In this document: piece by piece, positions 1 through 6,247 of the stretch
Position numbering within the stretch: the stretch's first letter is position 1
Layout: each line of letters starts with the position of its first letter
Assembly: GCA_003222455.1 (NCBI GenBank)
Contig: QHWF01000161.1
Span: forward strand, 1-15,238
Source: Acidobacteriota bacterium
Lineage (GTDB): Bacteria > Acidobacteriota > Vicinamibacteria > Vicinamibacterales > CAVVIG01
Direction of reading: 5' to 3'
DNA: 15,238 nt
Program-made: the position numbers and the translations under genes
Notes under the pieces: generated by a model
Told to the model about the DNA's origin: nothing
What the model saw: the letters and a program-made list of their open reading frames with translations, nothing else
Databases searched by the model: none

Positions 1-842
1 GGTTGCATCTCGAGGAAGAGAAGAATCGGCGTACCCATTTTTGCTCCGACGAGCACGCCTGGTACCTGACTGTCTCCGATTATCTCCGCAACCGCGTCGA
101 CACGCTGTACGACGGCATTGCCGGCGACGTCCTCTCAGCAGGGTTGTTCCTGACGCCGGAACTCGTCCGGCTATTCGGCGAGGGTCGTGGCAACGAGATC
201 GCGAACGGCCTCATCGGCTCGAGAGTGGCCAACAGTGAAGACACTCTATACAAGTTGCTCGAACCGCGCCTGTTCCGCGCCGCGGGAAAGGACATTGCTA
301 TCGAGCGGCTTGCGCGCGAGGTCGCGCGACATCTCGACGCGCCAAACCCCACGGCATCCTTCTTCTTCTGGAATCGTACCCGGCGCGAGGTAGCGCTGGC
401 GCCATACGCCATCTTTTCGCATGTCCAGACGATGTATGCTCCATTTGTCGATCGGGACGTTTTCGAATTCTTGACCGCTCTGCCGTCCGGGTTCTTCCTT
501 GATCATACCTTCCACGACGAGGCAATCCGCCGTGGCTATCCCGAGTTCGCCGACATTCCGTACGAGGACAAGAACGTTCCGGGGCCCGGCGACAGATCGC
601 ACATGACAAGATTTGGTCGAGAGCTCGCCTGGCAGATGCTGGGGAAAAGACGGCCTCGCCTGATGCGCACTGCCTTTCTCCTGCCCCGCCTGACTCTTTG
701 CCTTCTCTCAGAGCGTCACCCCCCTTGGTACCTGATTCTGGCGACGTACTTGAATCAGCTGGAGGTCATGGTTCGAAGCACAAAGAGCGACGATAGCCCG
801 GATTGGACTAAACCGCTTCGCGCCCGCTTCGGCAACGCATGA
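1..842 (+). CDS. Asparagine-synthetase-like protein, 5'-truncated by window edge
   Basis: The frame is open from the window edge to TGA at 840-842, so the true start lies upstream; the TTG at 3 is only the first in-frame start-like codon. The visible 279 residues match the second half of the asparagine synthase (glutamine-hydrolysing) synthetase domain. There is an acidic turn DGIAGDVLSAG at about residues 37-47, where the family has a D-G-x-G-G-D-E-L-type motif. There is also a FVDRDVFEFLTALPS segment at about 147-161 and the basic-aromatic stretch ADIPYEDKN, typical of the C-terminal half. The ATP-pyrophosphatase loop (SGGxDS) and any N-terminal glutaminase domain would be off the window. 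The Glu after the conserved Asp is Val here, so activity or substrate may differ from true AsnB; many such homologues modify peptides or sugars in biosynthetic clusters. The family call is fairly sure, the substrate unknown. Confidence 0.7.
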   Translation, partial: LHLEEEKNRRTHFCSDEHAWYLTVSDYLRNRVDTLYDGIAGDVLSAGLFLTPELVRLFGEGRGNEIANGLIGSRVANSEDTLYKLLEPRLFRAAGKDIAIERLAREVARHLDAPNPTASFFFWNRTRREVALAPYAIFSHVQTMYAPFVDRDVFEFLTALPSGFFLDHTFHDEAIRRGYPEFADIPYEDKNVPGPGDRSHMTRFGRELAWQMLGKRRPRLMRTAFLLPRLTLCLLSERHPPWYLILATYLNQLEVMVRSTKSDDSPDWTKPLRARFGNA

Positions 843-863
843 TCGGGGAAATCCGTTCGCGAC

Positions 864-978
864 AGGCCACTCGCAGCTTGTCGACGAGGTCAGCCTCGAC
901 GGCCCGGGAGAACGCTGCCTCGAGGACCGCTCGAACTGCGGGCGCGTCTGGTAATCGTTCATCGCGAATGACGCTCAT
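864..978 (-). pseudogene. GNAT acetyltransferase N-terminal remnant
   Basis: Reading leftward from an ATG at 978-976, the frame gives MSVIRDERLPDAPAVRAVLE and then AAFSRAVEADLVDKLR. This is the first strand, helix and helix-2 pattern typical of GNAT N-acetyltransferases of the type beginning IRxExPxDAxAIRxLxxxAF....EADLVDxLR. The resemblance stops at about residue 38. The frame then runs as unrelated sequence into the 3' end of the asparagine-synthetase-like gene, stopping at 808. The acetyl-CoA binding motif (R/Q-x-x-G-x-G/A) and the rest of the roughly 150-170 residue domain are absent, and no clear ribosome binding site precedes the ATG. I read it as a gene cut off by a rearrangement whose breakpoint lies near 842-865. 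A chance resemblance is possible but unlikely given the ordered match. Confidence 0.55.
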
Positions 979-1061
979 CACGGGTCCGTGTTCCGCGCAG
1001 CAGAAAACCGTTGCCCTGAGGAGCGTCACGCGATGACGCACACCCGAACGAGAGAGGTTCC
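979..1061. other. Short intergenic stretch without visible gene
   Basis: This lies between the stop codon of the small conserved gene at 1062 and the start of the GNAT remnant at 978, which reads in the same direction. I see no convincing terminator, tRNA or promoter here. The plus-strand open frames crossing it have no recognisable protein pattern. Confidence 0.4.
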
Positions 1062-1430
1062 TCAGGAGACGGTTGACGAGGGCGGCTCGAACGGTCGTGC
1101 GACGACGCGGGTGATCATCGCTTCCAGCGTAGTCTTCTCGATTTCGAATGGACCGGCGATTGCCGCGCCAGACGTGATTTCGATCGCGACCACGACGCCG
1201 CCCTCTTCATAGGGATTCACGATCCAGCTCAGTCCACGCAGCGCGATGTCGCGGTCGGGCTCGCCCGGATGCTGTCGCCGATCCATGGCGCGGAGCATTC
1301 CTTCGAGCATGAGGCGGACGTCCGCGTCCGTCCACGATAATGGTGGACGTGTGATGCCCTCAATGCGCTCCGTCGTCGCAAAATCGGTTCCCCGCAGCCA
1401 GACGTCGACGGGAACATTTATTTCGCTCAC
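1062..1430 (-). CDS. Conserved hypothetical protein, coupled to the DUF255 gene
   Basis: A 122-residue soluble protein with no signal peptide or membrane segment. I do not recognise the family. The sequence starts MSEINVPVDVWLRGTDFATT, contains the acidic/aromatic stretch PPLSWTDADVRLMLEGMLRAM, a run of charged residues (DRRQHPGEPDRD), and a likely beta-rich part (GLSWIVNPYEEGGVVVAIEI) in which the hydrophobic alternation looks like real coding sequence. The start is GTG at 1430-1428, overlapping the TGA of the upstream DUF255 reading frame (1429-1427) in a 4-base GTGA overlap; this fixes the start and implies translational coupling. Such coupling suggests a role linked to that thioredoxin-like protein, but the partner gene is broken here. 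Real gene: fairly sure; function: unknown. Confidence 0.65.
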   Translation of the reverse strand: MSEINVPVDVWLRGTDFATTERIEGITRPPLSWTDADVRLMLEGMLRAMDRRQHPGEPDRDIALRGLSWIVNPYEEGGVVVAIEITSGAAIAGPFEIEKTTLEAMITRVVARPFEPPSSTVS

Positions 1431-3202
1431 GAAACCGCCGTCAGTTCCTGTCTCAGCGTATCGGCTTCAGTCACCGGCTGCCGGCACGAAAAGTTGCGGC
1501 ATACATACGCCGCGGCCGCGCCGGCCACCGGCCGCATCGCGGCGATGAACGGAAGACTCTCCGCGAGCACGCGCTGACGCTCTGCCGGCACGCGTAGCGT
1601 AATGGCAAACGGCAGGTACTGGAGCGCGACCGCCCGTTCCAGCTCGCCAGCCCCGTCCTCACCTTCGACAATTACAATCTGCTGCAAACCCGCGAGAAAC
1701 GTCGACAAGGCGGCGGCCATCATCGGCACCGCGCGGCCGGCCTGCTCCAGCCGGGCGCCGAACAGGCGCAGTGTTCGCTCGATGCGGTCGGGCCACCGCG
1801 CATCCTCGACGAGGTGCGACAGCACCATCAGGTTCAACACCGATACGGAGCTGGCCGTCGGCTCGGCGCCGTCATAGTCCTCTTTCATTCGAAGCAGGAC
1901 GCTCGGATCGCGGCCGGTCGTGCTGAACCAGCCGCCGGCCGCCTCGTCCCAGAACAATTCGTCCTGTCGCTCCTGCAGCGCGATGGCCCATTCCAGCCAG
2001 ATCGGATCGACGTCGGCCTGAAACAGTTCGAGCAGACCGAAGATCAAGTACGCGTAGTCTTCCGCATACGCTTCGATTTCCGCATGTCCATCCCGGAACC
2101 GGCGGAGCAGCGTTCGCGAGCCGGCGTTCCACATCCGCTCGCGAAGAAACGCGGCGGCCCGCTGGGCGGCCTGCAGACAAGGCGCCGCGGCCGCCGGCCC
2201 GCCGGCACCTGCACCGCGCCGCACCCGCGCCATGCGGGCGAACGCCGCAATCATCAACCCGTTCCATGCGGTGAGAATCTTGTCGTCGCGATGCGGCCGC
2301 GGGCGCACCAGCCGATGCTCGAACATCCGCACGCGTGCACGATTCAGGACGTCTGTCACTTCCGCCGCGGTTTTCGCCGTCTGACCCGCGATGTCGTCCA
2401 CCGGTCGCGCGACATACAGCAGGTTCTTCCCGGTGAACTCCTGCTGCGGATCCTGAGGCGCGTTGCCGTCCGGCTCGACGCCGAATCGCAGCTTCACCAC
2501 GGCCGCATCCGCCTCGAGCAGCGCATCCAGTTCGCCGGCCCGCCACAGGTAGAACGCACCCTCCTTCTTGTGCGCGGCCGGAGAACCGGCATCTTCCGGC
2601 GGTACGCTGTCGGCGTCTTCGGCCGAGTAAAAGCCGCCGCCGGGGTCCGTCATCTCGCGCAGCACGTACTGCAGCGTGTCTTCAGCAATCTCGAGGTAGA
2701 AGGGATCGCCGGCCACCTGCGCGCCTTCGACAAACGCGAGGACGAGCTGCGCCTGGTCGTAGAGCATCTTTTCGAAATGCGGCACACGCCAGGCGGCGTC
2801 GACGGAATAGCGATGAAAGCCGCCGCCAACATGATCGCGCATGCCGCCAAGGGCCATCGCGCGAAGCGTCCGCAGGACCATGTCGCGCAGATCGGTGTGG
2901 CCAGGACTGGCGGAACCGGCAGGATCGGCAGGATGGGCGGGAGCGGCAGGATGGGCAGGATGGGCAGGATCGGAAATCGCTTCCGCCCGTCCTGCCCGTC
3001 CTGCTCGTCCCGCCGATCCCGCCCGGTTTCTCGCGTATTCCCGCAGCAGGAACAACAGTTCCGACGGTCGAGGAAACTTCGGTGCGTCGCCGAAGCCGCC
3101 AAAGCGCCGGTCGAACGCGGCCTGAAACTGCTGCACGGTGCGCGTGAGCGCGCTGGCTTCCGGAGTGGTCCATGTGGGCGCCGTCTGTTCCAGCGCCTGC
3201 AA
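1427..3202 (-). CDS. C-terminal barrel fragment of the DUF255 protein
   Basis: This is the 591-residue open part after the TAG, with a possible restart at TTG 3202-3200. It contains the alpha/alpha-barrel region with FHRYSVDAAWRVPHFEKMLY, GGGFYSAEDADS, DDKILTAWNGLMIAAFARMA and the C-terminal YVCRNFSCRQPV, all typical of YyaL/SPATA20 and all in frame with the N-terminal fragment. No Shine-Dalgarno sequence supports independent initiation, so expression as a separate protein is doubtful. Its stop overlaps the GTG start of the next gene. Confidence 0.6.
   Translation of the reverse strand: MQALEQTAPTWTTPEASALTRTVQQFQAAFDRRFGGFGDAPKFPRPSELLFLLREYARNRAGSAGRAGRAGRAEAISDPAHPAHPAAPAHPADPAGSASPGHTDLRDMVLRTLRAMALGGMRDHVGGGFHRYSVDAAWRVPHFEKMLYDQAQLVLAFVEGAQVAGDPFYLEIAEDTLQYVLREMTDPGGGFYSAEDADSVPPEDAGSPAAHKKEGAFYLWRAGELDALLEADAAVVKLRFGVEPDGNAPQDPQQEFTGKNLLYVARPVDDIAGQTAKTAAEVTDVLNRARVRMFEHRLVRPRPHRDDKILTAWNGLMIAAFARMARVRRGAGAGGPAAAAPCLQAAQRAAAFLRERMWNAGSRTLLRRFRDGHAEIEAYAEDYAYLIFGLLELFQADVDPIWLEWAIALQERQDELFWDEAAGGWFSTTGRDPSVLLRMKEDYDGAEPTASSVSVLNLMVLSHLVEDARWPDRIERTLRLFGARLEQAGRAVPMMAAALSTFLAGLQQIVIVEGEDGAGELERAVALQYLPFAITLRVPAERQRVLAESLPFIAAMRPVAGAAAAYVCRNFSCRQPVTEADTLRQELTAVS
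2908..3024. repeat. Palindromic 9-bp minisatellite inside the DUF255 gene
   Basis: About 2908-2972 is a run of degenerate 9-bp units GGCAGGATG/GGCAGGATC. After an 11-base spacer, about 2984-3024 is the reverse-complement array (units CCCGTCCTG/CCCGTCCTC). Together they form an imperfect long hairpin. The unit is three codons long, so the reading frame survives, giving alternating Gly-Arg-Ala-type and Ala-His-Pro-type tripeptides in a surface insertion between two helices of the barrel domain. Confidence 0.75.
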
Positions 3203-3268
3203 CTGTCTCGTGACGGCATCCGCAGACGTCGCAACCTTGCCGCGCTCTGTCCGCCAGACGCGCGCAAT

Positions 3269-3634
3269 CTACGTGCCGCCGTAGAACGGTTTCAAGTCCG
3301 GTGTGAGCCACACACTCATTGGCCAGCCGCCGGATTGCGTGGTGACCTGGACGAACGTCATGTACACGCGATCGACGTCCGGCCGCTCCTCGCGATCGAC
3401 TTTGATCGAGACGAAGTGCTCGTTGAGCACCGCGGCCACGTCCGCACTCTCGAACGACTCGTGCGCCATCACGTGACACCAGTGACAGGTCGAATAGCCA
3501 ATGGAAAGGAAGATCGGTCTGTCTTCCGCGCGTGCTTTCCGGAAGGCGTCGTCTCCCCACGGAAACCACTCGACCGGGTTGTCCGCGTGCTGCAGCAGAT
3601 ACGGGCTACGTTCTTGTGCCAGCCGATTGCCCAT
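3269..3634 (-). CDS. N-terminal fragment of the DUF255 thioredoxin-like protein
   Basis: This is the 121-residue open part before the TAG. It holds most of a thioredoxin fold including the CxxC pair (CHWC, residues 50-53) and the cis-proline region (GGWPMS), so the fragment could in principle fold and be redox-active, though it lacks the end of the usual domain of about 160 residues. The ATG at 3634 is chosen because homology starts at residue 2. Listed separately because an automatic gene caller would report it alone; I consider it the front of the broken gene. Confidence 0.6.
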   Translation of the reverse strand: MGNRLAQERSPYLLQHADNPVEWFPWGDDAFRKARAEDRPIFLSIGYSTCHWCHVMAHESFESADVAAVLNEHFVSIKVDREERPDVDRVYMTFVQVTTQSGGWPMSVWLTPDLKPFYGGT

Positions 3635-3683
3635 CCGGCCATTCTATCAACCATGAGGTACAATCCCTCGCTCGGAGGCCCTG
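3635..3683. promoter_or_regulatory. Divergent 49-bp intergenic region
   Basis: This gap separates the minus-strand DUF255 gene from the plus-strand PfpI gene and must hold both starts. On the plus strand TACAAT at 3659-3664 is a possible -10 box for the PfpI gene, followed by GGAGG at 3674-3678, five bases from ATG 3684. On the minus strand TAGAAT (3646-3641) lies six bases before ATG 3634, which would give a leaderless message. Neither has a good -35 box, so these are weak calls. Confidence 0.35.
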
Positions 3684-4229
3684 ATGGTCGAGCCCGCCCT
3701 GCTGTCCGGCAAGCGGATAGCCATCCTCGTCGAGGATGGATTTGAAGATCACGAACTGACTGGACCGCTCGATGCGCTCCGCTCTGCAGGAGCGAACGTG
3801 GCGATCGTCGGACCGTCGGCGCGGACGGAGTACCGGGGCAAGCGCGGCCAGGCAGCGGTCACGTCGGATCTTGCGGCCGGATCGGCGCGCATGCAGGACT
3901 TCGACGCGCTCGTGGTGCCTGGCGGCCACGCGCCAGACAAAATGCGCATGCGTCACGCGATGGTCGATCTCGTGCGCGACGCGATGAACGCACAGAAACC
4001 GGTCGCGGCCATCTGTCACGGGCCGCAGGTCCTGATCTCCGCCGACGTGTTGCGCGGCCGCACACTCACCTGCTGGCCCTCTATCGCCGTCGACGTCAAG
4101 AACGCAGGCGGCCTGTACGTCGACCAACCAGTCGTCGAAGACGGGAATCTGATCACCTCCCGTAAGCCGGACGACGTGCCGATGTTCAGCGCGGCGATCA
4201 TCAAAGCACTGTCAAAGGTCCATGCATAG
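3684..4229 (+). CDS. DJ-1/PfpI family protein (class I glutamine-amidotransferase-like)
   Basis: This is a 181-residue cytoplasmic protein of the DJ-1/PfpI superfamily, the type often annotated as intracellular protease PfpI or general stress protein 18. Members act as proteases, deglycase/glyoxalase-like enzymes or chaperones; the sequence does not tell which. The nucleophile elbow is AAICHGPQ with Cys111 and His112, and the conserved acidic residue near the N terminus is Glu17 in ILVEDGFEDHELTGPLDAL. VVPGGHAPDKMR is the typical oxyanion/loop region, and the PDDVPMFSAAIIKAL ending is typical for PfpI. Length is normal (about 165-185). ATG 3684 is supported by GGAGG five bases upstream. The gene stands alone on the plus strand, divergent from the DUF255 gene and convergent with the M48 gene. 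Confidence 0.9.
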   Translation: MVEPALLSGKRIAILVEDGFEDHELTGPLDALRSAGANVAIVGPSARTEYRGKRGQAAVTSDLAAGSARMQDFDALVVPGGHAPDKMRMRHAMVDLVRDAMNAQKPVAAICHGPQVLISADVLRGRTLTCWPSIAVDVKNAGGLYVDQPVVEDGNLITSRKPDDVPMFSAAIIKALSKVHA

Positions 4230-4240
4230 GCGCCGGGACC

Positions 4241-4400
4241 TGACACTGTAGAGTGCTTTGCGCTATCGCTGCACGGGGCTTCGTGCTGTCGCTGCAACGT
4301 GCTCGTTCACTGACGCTGCAGCGTGCTCTTGAACCGACGCCGCACGGTGCTTCGAACTGACGCTGCAGGGTGCTTTCGAACTGACGCCCCAAGGTGCTCA
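4241..4400. repeat. Tandem array of degenerate 23-24 bp units between convergent genes
   Basis: About six to seven imperfect head-to-tail units fill the gap between the PfpI stop (4229) and the M48 stop (4398-4400). Each unit begins CGCTGCA or a variant, continues with an RCGTGCT/GGGTGCT core and ends CGAACTGA or a variant. Units start near 4267, 4290, 4314, 4338 and 4361, with degraded ones at both ends. The last partial unit supplies the TCA read as the M48 stop codon on the minus strand. No gene is visible here; the open frame on the minus strand is only translated repeat. Confidence 0.8.
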
Positions 4401-5183
4401 ACGGGTTTTCGCAACCATTGAGCTGGCTGGGGGCAAGGTCCCGAGTCGCGCACGGATCGATTGAAATTCGATGCTGTTGCGCCTGCCCTTCCGGATGCGC
4501 GGCAGTGTCTGACTCAGTCGCGCGATCCGTTCCTGCGGCGCGGGATGATTCGAGAAGAACACGTCGACCGAGGTCGGATCGCGCCGTTCCTGCTCACGGA
4601 TGATCTGCATCACCTCAATCGTCCCATGCGGATCCCAGCCGGCGCGTCCCAGTATCCCGGCGCCGACGCGATCTGCCTCGCGCTCGTCGTCGCGGCTGAA
4701 CTGCAGAAACGCGCCGCTCGCAACAAACCGCGCGGCGACGCCGGCCGCATTTGCCCCGCCGCTGTTCCCCAGCAGGGCGCCCAGAAAATTCAGCCCGAGG
4801 TTCGCGATCATCATGTTCGATAACTGCCGCGCGGAGTGGCGGAGGGCCACGTGCGCGATCTCATGAGCCAGGACGGCCGCAAACTGCGACTCGTTACGCG
4901 CCGATGCGAGTGCGCCTCGATTCACCCAGACCGGTCCGCCGGGCAACGCGAATGCGTTGATCTCGCGATAGTTCGCCACCGAGAAACTATATGGATATCG
5001 CGGCCCTGGGGCGTGGATCGCCAGTTGATGTCCTATCCGCGCGACGTAGTGGTTCACGGCAACGTCGGCGAGCTGCGGCGTTTGCCGGCGCACTTCGGCA
5101 TGTGCATGCCTGCCAATCGCGATCTCGTCGGACACTGAGACCAACTGGATCGCGAGCAACAACACCGTCACGGACCAACTCAT
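4398..5183 (-). CDS. M48 family zinc metalloprotease, exported or membrane-anchored
   Basis: A 261-residue M48 peptidase of the BepA/LoiP/YcaL-like type that acts in the envelope. The N terminus has a short hydrophobic stretch (SWSVTVLLLAIQLVSVS) fitting a signal peptide or anchor, with no Cys lipobox. The zinc site is HEIAH at residues 107-111 inside AVLAHEIAHVALRH, with the third ligand in the ExxxD motif of DDEREADRVG (Glu167...Asp171). FALPGGPVWVNRGAL and the C-terminal FFSNHPAPQERIARL are hallmarks of the family. There is no TPR or LysM domain, so this is the minimal catalytic form. It follows yihY by about 80 bases on the same strand and ends the run of envelope genes. ATG 5183 is preceded by GGAGG about 11 bases upstream, inside a repeat of similar motifs. 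Role by analogy: outer-membrane or periplasmic protein quality control. Confidence 0.9.
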   Translation of the reverse strand: MSWSVTVLLLAIQLVSVSDEIAIGRHAHAEVRRQTPQLADVAVNHYVARIGHQLAIHAPGPRYPYSFSVANYREINAFALPGGPVWVNRGALASARNESQFAAVLAHEIAHVALRHSARQLSNMMIANLGLNFLGALLGNSGGANAAGVAARFVASGAFLQFSRDDEREADRVGAGILGRAGWDPHGTIEVMQIIREQERRDPTSVDVFFSNHPAPQERIARLSQTLPRIRKGRRNSIEFQSIRARLGTLPPASSMVAKTR

Positions 5184-5192
5184 TCTGGAATT

Positions 5193-5264
5193 GACCTCCC
5201 CGACCCACCAGACCTCCCGGACCTACGCGGCCTCCCTGACCTCCCCGGCCTCTCCGGCCTCCCT
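5193..5264. repeat. Degenerate decamer repeat between yihY and the M48 gene
   Basis: On the minus (coding) strand this is a run of about seven units of GGGAGGTCGG/GGGAGGCCGG with variable spacing. It begins in the TAG stop of yihY (5265-5263) and ends 10-11 bases before the M48 ATG. Each unit contains a Shine-Dalgarno-like GGAGG; only the last is near a usable distance from the start codon. Confidence 0.7.
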
Positions 5265-6159
5265 AGGTTCGCGGCGCCGGCGCAGCCGGCATATCTTCCG
5301 ACCTGCCGCGAAGCAACCGAGCGTACGCCGCGGTGAACTCGACGCCATACAGGAGGATGACGGCCTGGACGTACACCCAGATCATGAACGCGATGACGGC
5401 CGCGATCGATCCGTTGACCCGCGAGAACCGTGACAGGTCGCCCATGTACCATGAGAACCCCTCGAGCGCCCCTTTCCACAGCAGGCCCGTCACGACGGCC
5501 CCAATCCAGACGTCCCGAAACCGCACCTTCGCATTCGGCACGAAATAGTAAATGAACCCGACGACGACGGTGAACAGCAAGGTGGTGGCATACCGGACGG
5601 TGAAGCTGCGAAGAATGGCGAGACCCGGGAATCGAGCGAGCACGCCGGCGAACCACGTCGCGCCGACGACGTGCGATGCGCTCACCAGCAGCAGCGCCAC
5701 GAGGAGAATGAGCCCGGCAACCAACAGCATCAGAAACGAAAAGAGCTTGTGCTTCCAGAAGCTCCGCGTCTTCTCGACGCCCCACGCGTAGTTCACCGCG
5801 GTGCTGATCGCGCCGAACACGCCGAGCGATCCCCAGACGATCCCGATCGAACCGACCACACCGAAGCCGAGGCTCCGGCCCTGGAGCGAATCGAGCTGCG
5901 CGGTGATGAAATCGAACCGCTTCGGAAAGTAGCGAAGCACGAAGTCGAGCACGGCGGTGCGATCGTCGACGTCAGCGGTAACGCGGCTCAGCAGCGCGAA
6001 TGAGAGGAGCGCGAACGGAAACAGCGACAGCAGTCCGTAATAGGCGATCGACGCCGCATATGTGAGGTTGTCGCTGTGGTAGAAGCCTTGAAAACCGCGC
6101 CAGAACGAGTGACCCGTGAGGACCAGGAGGTCCTGCACCCGCCGCAGAAGAAGCGGCAC
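5263..6159 (-). CDS. yihY: YihY/virulence factor BrkB family inner-membrane protein
   Basis: An integral membrane protein of the YihY/BrkB family (once wrongly called RNase BN), with five to six hydrophobic helices and unknown transport or envelope function. Typical features are FWRGFQGFYHSDNLTYAASIAYYGLLSLFPFALL near the N terminus, WGSLGVFGAISTAVNYAWGVEKTRSFWKHKL in the middle, and YYFVPNAKVRFRDVWIGAVVTGLLWKGALEGFSWYM plus FMIWVYVQAVILLYGVEFTAAYARL towards the end. The start is uncertain. The frame is open up to 6375, but everything before GTG 6159 looks non-coding and overlaps the 66-aa gene, so I choose GTG 6159-6157 (298 aa), just after AAGAGG. A GTG near 6228 is an alternative. Transcribed with the small membrane genes upstream and M48 downstream. 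Confidence 0.88.
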   Translation of the reverse strand: MPLLLRRVQDLLVLTGHSFWRGFQGFYHSDNLTYAASIAYYGLLSLFPFALLSFALLSRVTADVDDRTAVLDFVLRYFPKRFDFITAQLDSLQGRSLGFGVVGSIGIVWGSLGVFGAISTAVNYAWGVEKTRSFWKHKLFSFLMLLVAGLILLVALLLVSASHVVGATWFAGVLARFPGLAILRSFTVRYATTLLFTVVVGFIYYFVPNAKVRFRDVWIGAVVTGLLWKGALEGFSWYMGDLSRFSRVNGSIAAVIAFMIWVYVQAVILLYGVEFTAAYARLLRGRSEDMPAAPAPRT

Positions 6160-6247
6160 CCGCCTCTTCGTGATCGCATGGAGCGCAGCGGGCAGAGGGG
6201 CAGCGCCCCTATGTGGCAAAGCGGCACCAGCCACAGCGCCAATTATG
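6160..6247. other. Leader of yihY with a short hairpin
   Basis: Between the 66-aa gene stop (6248) and the chosen yihY start is a perfect 6-bp hairpin, AGGGGC-AGC-GCCCCT at 6196-6210, with no following T run. It is next to a 5-bp inverted repeat GTGGC...GCCAC on the minus strand. It could be an RNA leader element or simply a short palindromic repeat. Confidence 0.35.

Larger units (their letters stand above)
1427..3634 (-). pseudogene. DUF255/YyaL thioredoxin-like protein, interrupted by an in-frame TAG
   Basis: The whole span reads in one frame apart from a single TAG at 3271-3269. The family (bacterial YyaL, animal SPATA20) joins an N-terminal thioredoxin-like DUF255 domain to an alpha/alpha-barrel like N-acylglucosamine 2-epimerase. 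Its biochemical role is poorly known. The N-terminal part opens MGNRLAQERSPYLLQHADNP and carries the CHWCHVM active-site motif (Cys50, Cys53) and SGGWPMSVWLTPDLKPFYGGT. The family then continues Y-F-P-P and about 15 more residues; here TAG replaces these and homology resumes at once with IARVWRTERGK. The pattern fits an in-frame deletion of about 19 codons that joined TA to G and created the stop. Downstream, GGGFHRYSVD, RVPHFEKMLYD and GGGFYSAEDADS are intact, as is the C-terminal AYVCRNFSCRQPVT. A roughly 40-residue low-complexity insertion sits near residues 205-245. No Shine-Dalgarno precedes the ATG. Confidence 0.8.

Noticed and set aside
1814..3745. 643-codon open frame on the plus strand
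   Set aside because: It is antisense to the DUF255 gene, Arg-rich, with no recognisable domain; an effect of high GC. The minus-strand frame has clear family motifs.
4201..4401. 66-codon open frame on the minus strand in the 24-bp array
   Set aside because: It is only translated repeat, with period-like RQFE/ARC strings, and overlaps the M48 stop.
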